Origin: DATAXP01 sp963708675
GTDB lineage: Bacteria > Planctomycetota > Planctomycetia > Pirellulales > PNKZ01
DNA length: 64,000 nucleotides
NCBI GenBank assembly: GCA_963708675.1
Contig: CAVPTO010000003.1
Coordinates: forward strand, 2,480,001 to 2,544,000
Direction of reading: 5' to 3'
The position numbers and the translations under genes are program-made. Below the pieces are notes generated by a model, which saw only the letters and a program-made list of their open reading frames with translations, ran no database searches and was not told the DNA's origin. Positions 10,451 to 20,411 of this stretch are shown one piece after another. Position 1 is the stretch's first letter, and every line of letters starts with the position of its first letter.

Positions 10451-11044
10451 CTACGGGGCAGACGGCGAACTCGTCGTTTTCTTCTGCGGTACTTCTTTAC
10501 CCTGATTCTCGGGCGGTTCCGCAGACGCCGAGACGCCGACGATCGGGGCGGTCTCGGGGGGCGCGGCGGCCACGTAGGCTTCGAGGGCTCGCATCTTGCG
10601 GTCGAGCATGTTAATGGCCTGTGGAAACTTCGCGTCGATCATTGTTGCCAACTGTTGCGAAGGCCCGCGGTACTCCGAGATTTCGTGCTCGATGATCAGA
10701 ACCCATTTTCGAATGGTCTCGATCTTTTCTTCCGCCTCGGCGAGCCGCTTCTTGGCTTTCGCGAGCATGACCTTTTGATCGGTGCAGGCCGGTGTCTCAC
10801 CCGCGGCATTTTTCGACAACTGGCAGCGATGCAGATCCATCTTCGCCTCGTTGACGCGATCCTCCCGGCGGCGGACTTCTTCCTTCCAAAAGTTCAATTG
10901 ATCGTGCCCCAGCCAATCCAGAGTACGCGCGATCTCGATATCGACTGCTGCCAGCGCGTGCGACGCCTGGTCGCGAAACGTGCAGACCGCCAGCCGAAAG
11001 TCGCGGATGGCGTCGAGCGAGCGTACGTTGGCAGCTTCGTTCAT
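10451..11044 (-). CDS. Coiled-coil protein of the T7SS-like operon
   Basis: 197 residues, mostly a long antiparallel coiled coil (heptads through KMDLHRCQ and KAKKRLAEAEEKIETIRK), ending in a disordered Pro/Ser/Thr tail after about residue 165. It contains two cysteines and no signal peptide. It sits between the WXG100 gene and the W-N-D gene with gaps of 45 and 33 bp, so it should be co-expressed with them. It resembles the longer helical partner or chaperone-like proteins seen with T7SS ATPases, but no specific family is recognised. Confidence 0.65.
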   Translation of the reverse strand: MNEAANVRSLDAIRDFRLAVCTFRDQASHALAAVDIEIARTLDWLGHDQLNFWKEEVRRREDRVNEAKMDLHRCQLSKNAAGETPACTDQKVMLAKAKKRLAEAEEKIETIRKWVLIIEHEISEYRGPSQQLATMIDAKFPQAINMLDRKMRALEAYVAAAPPETAPIVGVSASAEPPENQGKEVPQKKTTSSPSAP

Positions 11045-11089
11045 TCCGTCTGTCCGAGTTCAGCGGTGGCTCAATCTCCGCCCCCACGT

Positions 11090-11362
11090 TTAGCGTTGAT
11101 GAAGATACTCTTCGATGCGTTCCGCCTTGCGAAGCAAGAAGGGAATGTGCTGGTTGCTGGCTTCGAGGAACCGGCCGATGGCGACCGTCGTCTGCTCGAA
11201 TTCGCTGGAGAACTTTTCGTGTTCCTGGTCTCGCCATGTCTGGCCGAGGCTCAGCAACTGCGAGCGTAGCAGCGCCATTTGGTTTTGCAGTTCGCTGCTG
11301 AACTGCTTCAGGTTGTGAGCAAAGCGGCGCAATTCGCTGGGATCGACGATGGCCTGCGACAT
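11090..11362 (-). CDS. WXG100-family protein
   Basis: 90 residues forming a helix-turn-helix hairpin: a first helix through RFAHNLKQFSSELQNQM, the turn SLGQTWRDQEHEKF, where W-R-D takes the W-x-G position and a conserved Phe follows, and a second helix (EFEQTTVAIGRFLEASNQHI). Length and layout fit the WXG100/EsxA family, whose members are secreted as helical dimers by FtsK/SpoIIIE ATPases. It is the first gene of the operon ending in the 1309-residue ATPase. The C-terminus EEYLHQR lacks the canonical YxxxD/E export signal. Confidence 0.78.
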   Translation of the reverse strand: MSQAIVDPSELRRFAHNLKQFSSELQNQMALLRSQLLSLGQTWRDQEHEKFSSEFEQTTVAIGRFLEASNQHIPFLLRKAERIEEYLHQR

Positions 11363-11504
11363 GCCGGGACTCCTCAGACCGAGACGAGAAAAGACGTCGC
11401 AAATGTCGCGACATTACCAGTTTACATCGCAATACTCGCGAAGTAAACGAACACGAAGTGCTCCATTGGCCGCGTCGGATGCCGATGCGAGCTTGCCCGG
11501 GGCG

Positions 11505-11945
11505 CTATTTCCGATGCTGCATGTAATAACGCTGCACATCGGCAACGCAACTGTGACCGCTGGCCACTTGCGTGAGGCATCGTGCTTGCGGAGATTTCGC
11601 CTTCTCGACTAGCGCCCGCGTTCGTTCGACCGTTCCCTCGGCGATGTCCTGGTCGATCTCGTCGGTCGTAAATCCAAAGCATGCGCAGATTGGTGCTTCC
11701 GGATCTTTCGGCCAAATTGGCGTTGTCAACGCCTCGACCGGCACGGTTCGCTCGAAGGTGTCGAAGTAAGCCACGCCGCACGCAGGCCAAGGGCAAAAGA
11801 ACGCAGCCTTGGCGATGGCAGTGCGATTCGTTTCATCGAGATGCGCAGCCAGCGTCTCCTCGCCCACCGCGATGCCCAGCGAACCGCAGCGCGGACAATT
11901 CGCCGACGCCGTCTGCTCAGGCTCCTTGACGAATGCCTTGTTCAT
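11505..11945 (-). CDS. Zinc / [2Fe-2S] protein, CopZ N-terminal or BFD-like
   Basis: 146 residues from ATG 11945. Two zinc-type cysteine pairs (CPRC and CPWPAC) are followed by a BFD-like domain with ICACFG near the start and a later C...C pair (RCLTQVASGHSC). This layout matches the N-terminal half of archaeal CopZ-like and related Zn/[2Fe-2S] proteins, which deliver metal or electrons. There is no heavy-metal-associated domain after it. It is divergent from the GNAT gene, with about 50 bp between starts. Confidence 0.65.
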   Translation of the reverse strand: MNKAFVKEPEQTASANCPRCGSLGIAVGEETLAAHLDETNRTAIAKAAFFCPWPACGVAYFDTFERTVPVEALTTPIWPKDPEAPICACFGFTTDEIDQDIAEGTVERTRALVEKAKSPQARCLTQVASGHSCVADVQRYYMQHRK

Positions 11946-11996
11946 CGCTGCACTGACGACAATTGAAATCGTGGTAACGAAAGATCCGACCGACGA

Positions 11997-12485
11997 ATGA
12001 CCCGACCAATGCTGATTCGACCAACATCGATCACCGATCGCCCCACGCTCATCGCCTTGGCCGACGAAACCGGCGTCTTCAAGCCGATGGAGATCGTCGC
12101 GCTTGGCGAGGTGCTCGACGACTATCATACGCACAATGCTGACATTGGGCACCGCTCGATCACGCTCCAAGAAGAAGGTCGCGTGGTCGGCTTTGCCTAC
12201 TTCGCGCCGGCCGCGATGACCGACCGCTGTTGGCACCTGTACTGGATCGCCGTCGACAAAAGCTCGCAAGGCCGCGGGTTTGGCCGAGTGCTGCTCGATC
12301 GTGTCGAATCGGACATCAAGCAACAGAATGGACGGCTGTTGCTGATCGAGACGTCGTCGCTGCCGAATTACGAGCCGACACGGCGCTTCTACGCGAAGTA
12401 CGGCTACGAGCAGGCAGCAATTCTGCGCGATTTTTATGCCGACGGCGACGACATGGTCGTCTTTCGTAAGCGCATCGCTTCGTGA
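11997..12485 (+). CDS. GNAT-family N-acetyltransferase
   Basis: 162 residues. The acetyl-CoA binding loop appears as SSQGRGFGRVLL (Q/R-x-x-G-x-G/A), followed by the beta-bulge strand LLIETSSL and NYEPTRRFYAKYGYEQ, the usual GNAT C-terminal helix and strand. It transfers an acetyl group from acetyl-CoA to an unknown amine. It is a single-gene unit that ends 3 bp before the end of the convergent sulfatase. The substrate cannot be told from sequence. Confidence 0.9.
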   Translation: MTRPMLIRPTSITDRPTLIALADETGVFKPMEIVALGEVLDDYHTHNADIGHRSITLQEEGRVVGFAYFAPAAMTDRCWHLYWIAVDKSSQGRGFGRVLLDRVESDIKQQNGRLLLIETSSLPNYEPTRRFYAKYGYEQAAILRDFYADGDDMVVFRKRIAS

Positions 12486-12487
12486 CG

Positions 12488-14098
12488 TCACAGCCGGCCG
12501 ACAGGACGCAGGTTCGTTCCCTTGCGCCCGACAAGCGTGTCGCCCAGGTCGACGCGGGCTTGTTCAACGAACGTCTGCAACCTCGCCACCACGTCGGGAT
12601 GATCGGCCGCGACATTGCGTTGCTCGCCCGGATCGTCGGCGAGGTTGTAGAGCGCGAGATCGGTGTGACGCACGACGTAACCGTGTCGGCTGGCGATGCC
12701 CGCGAGTCCCGAAAGCGCCATCGACTCGGGCTTGAGGTTCTCGAAGTTCGCGGGTTTGCCATCACGGCCCGGCGGTGACGCCGGAGTCAGATAATCGTGC
12801 GCGAGATGCAACTTCCACGGCCCCGCGCGGACGGCTTGCAGTTCCTCGCCGCCGTAATACAGATACGCCTCGTGCGGCGATTTCTGGTCGGCGTCTCCGA
12901 ACATCAGCGGAGCAATATCGAGTCCGTCGATCGTTTGCTTCGGAAGTTCGCCGCCGATGAGCTTCGCAATGGTCGGCAACAAGTCGATCGTCGCTGCGAC
13001 CTCGCGGCACACACTTCCAGCAGGGATGCGGCTCGACCAACGCATGATGCACGGCGTGCGCACGCCTCCTTCCCAGGTCGTGAGTTTGCCTTCGCGCAAC
13101 GGTCGCGCCGAGCCGGCATGATTTCCATACGACAAGAACGGTCCATTGTCACTCGCGAAGATGACGAGCGTTTGTTCCGACAGTTTTAATCGGTCGAGCG
13201 TGTCCAGAATCTGACCCACGGACCAATCGATCTCCTCGACCACGTCGCCATAGACGCCGCGCTCGGTGCGCCCTTTGAACGACTCGGAAGCAAAGATCGG
13301 CACATGCGGCATCACATGCGGCACATACAAGAAGAACGGTTGCTGCTTGTTGCGTTCGATGAAATCGATCGCACGTTCGGTAAAGCGTCGTGTGAATTGC
13401 GATTGATCGGGATCGAGCTGGACCACCCTTGTACCTTCGATCAGCGGTAACGAAGGAATCGTACGCACGATCGGATGCAGCGGGCCATTGTCGTTCGAAT
13501 ACGGAATGCCTAGGAACTCATCGAAGCCGTTGTTCGTCGGCAGGAACTTCGCATGATGTCCGAGATGCCACTTGCCGAAGATCGCGGTCGCATAGCCTCG
13601 CGACTTGCAAAGTTCACTGAGCAGCAGCTCGTCGGGATTGATGCCGATGGTGCTCTCGTGATTGAGCGCGCCGAACAACCCGACGCGATTCGAATAACAA
13701 CCCGTCATCAATGCCGCGCGCGAGGCGGTGCACACCGGTTGCGCGACATAGAAATCCGTGAAGCGCCGCCCTTCGCTCGCCATGCGATCGAGCCGCGACG
13801 TCGCAAACCCTTCCGCCCCGAAGCAGCCGACGTCCGAGTAACCTTGGTCGTCGGCAAGGATGAGTACGACATTCGGACTACGCGCGTTTTTAGCTAAATC
13901 ATCGGCAAAAGCACCGCATATTGCGAGGGAAAGGCTTAGCTGTACAGTGACGAGCTTAGCAACTCTGTGTAGCAAATGGTCGGTTTTTCTCCGCCGGCCG
14001 GGCACCTTTAACAACACAAGGGGTTCTCCGCACAAAGGGGTTTGGCGTTCCTTTACCTGACGCTTGCCGAGCGCGCAATATCGGCTCATCACCGCCAA
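12488..14098 (-). CDS. Secreted arylsulfatase (formylglycine sulfatase)
   Basis: Up to 536 residues. The mature part starts with SPNVVLILADDQGYSDVG (metal-binding Asp pair), then the FGly motif CTASR with TGCYSNR, FGKWHLGH, and FASDNGPFL late in the chain. These are hallmarks of type I sulfatases, which hydrolyse sulfate esters of polysaccharides after Cys-to-formylglycine conversion. The signal peptide is LVTVQLSLSLAICGAFA. The real start may be TTG 13975, because the first 41 residues of the longest frame look like leader sequence. Unlike the four clustered sulfatases it has no Lys-rich tail. Confidence 0.9.
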   Translation of the reverse strand: MAVMSRYCALGKRQVKERQTPLCGEPLVLLKVPGRRRKTDHLLHRVAKLVTVQLSLSLAICGAFADDLAKNARSPNVVLILADDQGYSDVGCFGAEGFATSRLDRMASEGRRFTDFYVAQPVCTASRAALMTGCYSNRVGLFGALNHESTIGINPDELLLSELCKSRGYATAIFGKWHLGHHAKFLPTNNGFDEFLGIPYSNDNGPLHPIVRTIPSLPLIEGTRVVQLDPDQSQFTRRFTERAIDFIERNKQQPFFLYVPHVMPHVPIFASESFKGRTERGVYGDVVEEIDWSVGQILDTLDRLKLSEQTLVIFASDNGPFLSYGNHAGSARPLREGKLTTWEGGVRTPCIMRWSSRIPAGSVCREVAATIDLLPTIAKLIGGELPKQTIDGLDIAPLMFGDADQKSPHEAYLYYGGEELQAVRAGPWKLHLAHDYLTPASPPGRDGKPANFENLKPESMALSGLAGIASRHGYVVRHTDLALYNLADDPGEQRNVAADHPDVVARLQTFVEQARVDLGDTLVGRKGTNLRPVGRL

Positions 14099-14322
14099 AG
14101 GTCAATCATGGGAGGCCACCGCAAACAGCGCTGATCGGTACTCACCCGTTCAGTACGCACTGGCGCCCGATGCTCGATTGAGCTAAGTCAACGGCGACGC
14201 AACATCGAGAACGAGTGTCACGCAAATAGCGATTAGTTCGCTGTGGCGTCGATCAGTCGCGATGATCTCAAGCACTCGTCCTTCTGGATGCGCTCGGCCA
14301 CGCAGTCTGGTTTTTTCGCTTC

Positions 14323-15096
14323 TCATTCGGTTCGGGAAGTTTTGCTAGACAGCGACACCGCGACGCGGGTTTTCGGTCGACAAACGAACTGGACGCTGTC
14401 GTAGAACCAACGAGATGGGCTGACGGGCTCGGGACTTCGCCGACGACTGAGCGGCCCGACGATCATTCCGGGGTAGCCGGGCACTACGGACTCATACCGC
14501 CGGTAACGGTCACCGATGTAGTGCACAAGCCGCAAATCCTTCAACCAGCTTCCGACGAAGATGTAAGCGGTCCATATTCCAGTGAGCACCGCTCGGTCCA
14601 AGGTCATGTCGGGGGTGAACCAGAGTAACCCCATGAAGCTCAGGTACACCGGATGGCGAAGGTACAGGTAAGCGCCGCGAGGCTTGAACTCGCGACGTGG
14701 GATTGGCCGACGGCGCACCCAATGAATCCAGGGTGTCCAACCGGTTTGATACCCGAGACCGTTCAAGCTCAGGCTGTAGATGAGTGCGACCCATGTCGCG
14801 AGAAAAGCAGCTTGCACGGCTAATCGCGGCCAACCGGTAAGCTGCCACACGGCCGACGATGCGACTTGCCATTGAGAGATCGCCAACAGCAACGTGGCGC
14901 AAGTAGCCGTGCAGAAGAACAGACCATAGAACGGCGCGGCGACGTACTGCTCCAAACGTTCGCGCACTCCAGGCCACAACAGAAGACTATGGACGACGCT
15001 GAATTGGAGCGCGAGTAGCGAGTCGCAAGCAAGGCTCGCGCTACCAGGCTGTGGCGGACAACCTTGGAGAAAGCGAAAGAGGTGATAAACGGTCAC
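14323..15096 (-). CDS. Isoprenylcysteine carboxyl methyltransferase / NnrU-like membrane methyltransferase
   Basis: 257 residues from GTG 15096, with four or five membrane helices and the ICMT/PEMT C-terminal block: LRHPVYLSF, then YIGDRYRRYESVVPGYPGM. Such enzymes methylate small hydrophobic acceptors at the membrane. A further membrane helix (VAGIFVGIAVHALFAV) is encoded in frame upstream and would start at ATG 15174, but an in-frame TGA at about 15142-15144 interrupts it. The gene may therefore be 5'-damaged. It is divergent from a broken FAD reductase gene, with the two ATGs overlapping in one CATG. Confidence 0.7.
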   Translation of the reverse strand: MTVYHLFRFLQGCPPQPGSASLACDSLLALQFSVVHSLLLWPGVRERLEQYVAAPFYGLFFCTATCATLLLAISQWQVASSAVWQLTGWPRLAVQAAFLATWVALIYSLSLNGLGYQTGWTPWIHWVRRRPIPRREFKPRGAYLYLRHPVYLSFMGLLWFTPDMTLDRAVLTGIWTAYIFVGSWLKDLRLVHYIGDRYRRYESVVPGYPGMIVGPLSRRRSPEPVSPSRWFYDSVQFVCRPKTRVAVSLSSKTSRTE

Positions 15097-15172
15097 GGCA
15101 AACAGAGCGTGAACCGCGATCCCAACGAAGATGCCTGCAACTCACGTTGCGGTCCAACGACGATCGTCTTCC

Positions 15173-16386
15173 ATGACTGACGTCGACTCCCGAATCGTTG
15201 CGCGTTGTTGATCGAGCGATGATGGACGCCGCAACGTTCCCACGTCAAAAGGTGTGCGGTGAGCATCTGGCCGCCGGTGCGTGGCCGTTGTTGACTGCCT
15301 TGGGCGTCGCTGAAAAAGTTCGCGCAAGCGGTTCCCATCGTCGAAGTGAATCTCGTCGCATCGCGCAAGCATCGACTCACCATCGCGGCCACTGCGAAAG
15401 ATGCGATTGCTCCCGTCACGTTTAGCCGCTACCGCTTCGACGAGTTACTCGTCAACCACGCGGCAGACGCTGGCGTCGAAGTGCGTCTCGGCTTTCGAGT
15501 GCGCAGCCCGCTCATCGAGCGCGGCGAGGTTCAAGGTTTGATGGCCAGTTGTGTTTCGAAGCAGGAATCGACCGAGCGGTTCGACGCTCCGGTAATCATC
15601 GCGGCCGATGGTCGGCAGTCGGTGGTGGTGCGTCAAACGGGGAACGTCGTTCGTCATGGCCCGCGGCTCGTTGGCTTCAAACGACATTTTCCGCGAGATT
15701 CGGGAAACATCGAACCGTGCGACGCGAACTCCCTGGCGATGTATAGCTTGCCTGGCGGCTACGTGGGCGCAGCGCCGGTAGAAGATGGGAGCCTCAATCT
15801 GTGCGGCGTGTTGCCACGGCGACTGCTGGGCAGCGCGGACGGTGGATTGAACCAAGTGCTCGCCGATTGGATGTCCGCCCAGCCAAGCCTGGCAACGATG
15901 CTCTCCAAGTGCCCGTCGAATCATTCGTGGTCAACGATCGCAGACGTCTCGACGCAATTCGCCGAGCCCCGCGTCCGAGGCGTTCTTTACGTCGGTGACG
16001 CTCTTGGCACGATCGAACCACTGACTGGCCAGGGAATGACGATGGCGTTGGCCAGCGCGTTCCTTGCGCGTAGCATCCTGATCGATACTTCGCCCGCAAG
16101 GCCACCAAGCGCCTTCGATCAACAGCGATATGCGACAAACTGGCAGTCGCTTTTCAGGCGTTCCATTCGAACAGCTTCGGCGATCGGATACCTGATGCGT
16201 CGGCCGCACATAATCCAGGCAATGATGCACGTCGACAGCCTGCGAGACGGCTTAGGGAGTACGATTTTCCAAAAGGTCTATCATTCGATCCCTGTTTCTC
16301 CGTCGCGATTGGAGAAGCTGACGGAGTCGCGCTCAAGCGACTTTGCGCAACGAGATGCGATCACCAGCGGCAGCGAGCATTGCTAG
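15173..16386 (+). pseudogene. FAD-dependent oxidoreductase, geranylgeranyl-reductase-like, N-terminus damaged
   Basis: The family motif FPRQKVCGE is followed by AWPLLTALGV in one frame (about 15234-15330). The rest (from about 15346) is in another frame with RYRFDELLV, IIAADGRQS, GGYVGAAPVEDGSLNLCG and VGDALGTIEPLTGQGM, the second FAD-binding block. The dinucleotide-binding GxGxxG that should precede LLIER near 15205 is absent, so about 20 residues seem deleted, plus two frame breaks. Intact relatives oxidise or reduce lipid or polyketide quinone-like products and often lie beside ICMT-like methyltransferases, as here. As read, the gene is non-functional; an assembly fault is possible. Confidence 0.7.
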
Positions 16387-16547
16387 CTTCACTGTCGCGG
16401 CTTTCGCCTTGAGGCCCTGCTTGCCTTGTCAATTCTGGCGCTCACGAGTACAAATGCCGCGACAATTTGGGGCACTTACTATCTTTCCCCAACCGTCTAG
16501 CTCAACGGCTTCCGGTCAGCGCTCTTGTGATCTGCGAGGAACTCGTT

Positions 16548-17621
16548 TTGCTAGGCAGGCTCGCGCTACTCGCCGGCTTGGGACTTACGCTCGTGGGTTG
16601 CATCCACGGACCGATTCCGGTGGTGGCTGACGCCAACCTCGTCGCGAGAGTTCCGCAAGCGAATGTGACGGCCAACGTCACGGCAACGGTTCCACCGGTT
16701 GCCGATGCTTCTCCCGTGGCCGCCATGGGCTTGCCCACCGAGCACGCAGGCCCGCACGCTGCGCGAGTTGCCGTGGTCGACGTTGATGGATTGCTTCTGA
16801 ACACCGACATGACCGGCCTGGCATCGGTGGGCGACAATCCCGTGTCGTTGTTTCGCGAACGGCTCGACGCCGTGGCTGCCGATCCGAACGTGGTGGCCGT
16901 CGTCGTCCGCATCAACAGCCCAGGCGGCGCTGTGACGGCGACCGATATCATGTGGCACGACTTGCAGGTCTTCAAACAGCAAACGCAGTTGCCCGTCGTG
17001 GCCTGCATCTTGGATGTAGGCGCGGGAGGCGCTTATTATCTGGCGACCGCGGCCGACGAGATCATCGCCCATCCGACGAGCGTCGTGGGGGGCATCGGCG
17101 TCATACTGAATCTGTACAACTTGCAAGATACGATGGCCCAGTTCAACATCTTCGCCGCGCCCGTAAAGTCGGGAAACAAGATCGACCTCGGTTCGCCGAT
17201 CGTCAAAATCGACGACGAGGGTCGCGAACTGCTGCAAACCATCGCCAACGCTTATCACGACCGCTTCCGTCGCGTCGTCCTTCAAACACGCTCGAGCGTT
17301 CGAGGCGATGATCCGACGAACTTCGATGGTCGCATCTTCACCGCGGAACAAGCGATGCAACACGGCTTGATCGACACAGTCGGGTACTTGAACGACGCAG
17401 TCGACATGGCAGCGCACCGCGCGGGACGTCAGCACATCGCGGTTGCTTTCTATCATCGCCCGAGCGATCGTGCTCAATCGGTCTATGCGACAACGCCCAA
17501 TGTTCCTATGAACGGCAGTCTGCTACCGTTTAGCCTGCCGGGTCTCGATCGTAGCCGACTTCCCAGTTTTCTGTACCTGTGGCAGATCGAGCCTTCGATG
17601 GAAAAGCTGGGCGGAAAGTAG
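16548..17621 (+). CDS. S49 (SppA/ClpP-fold) lipoprotein lacking the catalytic serine
   Basis: 357 residues from TTG 16548, chosen because GAGGA lies 7 bp upstream and the product opens with an ideal lipoprotein signal ending in the lipobox LVGC. The S49 fold is clear: VRINSPGGAVTATD, then DVGAGGAYYLATAADEIIAHP, GGIGVI, and KSGNKIDLGSP with the family lysine. In active SppA the block reads AASGGYY. Here it is GAGGAYY, so the nucleophilic serine is glycine. It is probably a membrane-attached pseudoprotease or scaffold. The next gene, 36 bp downstream, encodes another exported protein. Confidence 0.82.
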   Translation: MLGRLALLAGLGLTLVGCIHGPIPVVADANLVARVPQANVTANVTATVPPVADASPVAAMGLPTEHAGPHAARVAVVDVDGLLLNTDMTGLASVGDNPVSLFRERLDAVAADPNVVAVVVRINSPGGAVTATDIMWHDLQVFKQQTQLPVVACILDVGAGGAYYLATAADEIIAHPTSVVGGIGVILNLYNLQDTMAQFNIFAAPVKSGNKIDLGSPIVKIDDEGRELLQTIANAYHDRFRRVVLQTRSSVRGDDPTNFDGRIFTAEQAMQHGLIDTVGYLNDAVDMAAHRAGRQHIAVAFYHRPSDRAQSVYATTPNVPMNGSLLPFSLPGLDRSRLPSFLYLWQIEPSMEKLGGK

Positions 17622-17657
17622 TCCGATCGCACGCAACTGCTCGAGAAATGCACTCGT

Positions 17658-18533
17658 ATGAACCAATCGCTTGCTTGTGGCTTCATTCTTTTGCTCGTGT
17701 CGCCGATCGTTGCTGCCGAGAACGTCTTATTCAACGAGCTGACCACCACGGGCGTGCGGATGAGTTCGGCAACGGCCCTTGTTTTGCCACCTCCTACGAT
17801 GGCAGACAACCTCAGCGCTGCCGAGCAACAGCAACGCATCACGCAGATCGCTGAAGGGAAACATTCTGTCGAAGCGCTCACACGCAATTCGGTCGTCGCG
17901 CCGTTCGTTCTCAAGATCGACACGATCCCGCCCGCAACCGAGCAGGTCAATGCCGCTTGTCGCATCGATCTTTGGTTTGTCGTACACGGCGCCCTGGAAC
18001 GCATCAGCGACGACCAGTTTCTTCGTCAGCAGGTCGAGTCGGAAACCAACGCCAAGACCGATTCGTCATCGCCGCAGCTCGTGGCCCTTTCGGCATCGGA
18101 CCTCGCATCACGGCATATCGAGCCGATCGCCGGTCAACGCTTTTTCGCCGGTAACCTGGTCTTATTCGATCGCGTGCGAGTGAATCTCGCTCTTCAAGGA
18201 CTTCAGACCCGCACTCCGCAATCGGTGCTTGTCGCCATGGCGATCGATCCACGTTTCGATCATGACAGCCAGTACCCGAACGGTTGGCAGAAACTCACGC
18301 GTGACAACGCAGGCAAGATGCAGGTCGGCCCTTTGCAGCCTTATCAAGCCGCTGGCGGCTATGTGAAAGCGACGCGTCTCTTGGAACCGAGCGGCGCGAT
18401 ATTCATCGAATATCACATGGTTTTCGAGGAACCACGGACCTGGTTCGATGGCGCTAACCTCTTGCGATCGAAGCTCCCGCTGGTTTGTCAGGACGGAGTG
18501 CGGAGCTTCCGCCGGCGAGTCGCGGCGCCATAG
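17658..18533 (+). CDS. Secreted protein of unknown function
   Basis: 291 residues with a cleavable signal peptide (CGFILLLVSPIVAA). The body is predicted mixed beta with no cysteine motif. Blocks such as RFFAGNLVLFDRVRVNL and IFIEYHMVFEEPRTWFDG suggest a beta-sandwich. No family is recognised. It lies 36 bp after the S49 lipoprotein gene on the same strand, so the two are probably co-expressed in the cell envelope. Confidence 0.6.
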   Translation: MNQSLACGFILLLVSPIVAAENVLFNELTTTGVRMSSATALVLPPPTMADNLSAAEQQQRITQIAEGKHSVEALTRNSVVAPFVLKIDTIPPATEQVNAACRIDLWFVVHGALERISDDQFLRQQVESETNAKTDSSSPQLVALSASDLASRHIEPIAGQRFFAGNLVLFDRVRVNLALQGLQTRTPQSVLVAMAIDPRFDHDSQYPNGWQKLTRDNAGKMQVGPLQPYQAAGGYVKATRLLEPSGAIFIEYHMVFEEPRTWFDGANLLRSKLPLVCQDGVRSFRRRVAAP

Positions 18534-18579
18534 AGCGATCGGCCGGCGAGGCTGCTCGGCCGCTATTTGCTTCGACGCG

Positions 18580-19706
18580 CTACTTGCTTCGTAGCGCATC
18601 GACCGGCTTCCAACGCGATACCCAGTACGTGGGATATAGCGCGCCCAAGCATCCGGCCAATAGCGCGAGCCCGAAGCCTTGAACAATCACCATCGCGCCC
18701 AACTGGCCATCAACGAGGCCGGACGTCATCGGCAATCGTGCCAGAACTAGGGTGACAATCACTCCGAGCACGCTCCCTGCGATCGCGCCGCCAAGGCAAA
18801 GCAGTATCGATTCAGAGCAAATCAGCCGCACGACGCGCATCGTCCGCCAACCAAGCGCCCGCAGCGTTCCGATTTCTGCCTGACGTTCAAGGATCGACAT
18901 CACCATCGTGTTCGAGATGCCGACAGCGCCAATGATCAATGCCACGAGCGACGTGACCCACGCCATCGCGCGGATGACGCGGATTTGCGCGATGTTGCGA
19001 ACGAAATCACCCGACGGCAACACCGCCAACGTCGGATCCATGGCTTCGATCTGTTTCTGCAACTCGGCAACGCGCTGCTGACCGTGGCTCTTGTCGACTT
19101 CGACCAGGTATCCCGTTACATGGTGCGGCCGATTCATCAACTGCTGCAGTTCGCTCAGCATGAAGAACACCGCGCCGCTTTCGTAGATACTGAAGCTGTC
19201 GAAGATTCCAATGACCTTGAACGGCTTGGCGTACACCTCGACTTCGTCTCCCACCTGCTTGCCGAGGTTTGCGGCGAGTGTCTTGCCGAGCATCACCGAC
19301 TGCCGATCGCCGTCGTGGAACCGCCGTCCCGAGATCATGGTGACTTCATCCAACACAGAGCAGTCCATCGGCCAACCGTTGACGATCACGGCGAACAGAT
19401 CGGCCTGCTCGAATGCGACCATATCCATCAGGCAGCCGACCACGCGTTGCACGTCGGGCAGACGCTTGATCCGATCACCAATCGCCTGGTCGATGCCGTT
19501 GCTCAACTGCACGGCGCCTCCGCCGCGCTGAATCACGAGGTCGCCTCCGCGGCGCTGGTAGAGCTCGAGAAACGACGCCTCGAACCTCGTTGCGATTCCC
19601 ACCAGCGCGACGACCGCTCCGATCGCCACCGCCAGGCCGAAGATCGTCAACACCGAGCGAATCGGACGTAAGCAAAGACTCTTCCACACCATCGTCAGCT
19701 CGAACA

Positions 19707-19707
<1 letters not shown>
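18580..19707 (-). CDS. ABC transporter permease, MacB/FtsX type
   Basis: 375 residues. An N-terminal helix (TIFGLAVAIGAVVALVGIA) is followed by a roughly 200-residue MacB-like extracytoplasmic domain and three C-terminal helices with the FtsX signature: GAVGISNTMVMSILERQAEIGTLRALGW and LGALYPTYWVSRWKPVDAL. It is paralogous to the permease at 20404-21554. Its ATG overlaps the ATPase stop (TGATG), so translation is coupled. It probably pairs with the other permease around one ATPase to export or extract a lipid, lipoprotein or peptide. Confidence 0.9.

Positions 19708-20403
<696 letters not shown>

Positions 20404-20411
<8 letters not shown>

Noticed and set aside
15142..15144. In-frame TGA in the ICMT-like gene as a selenocysteine codon
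   Set aside because: No SECIS-like structure was apparent and no family member is known to carry selenocysteine there; damage or error is simpler.
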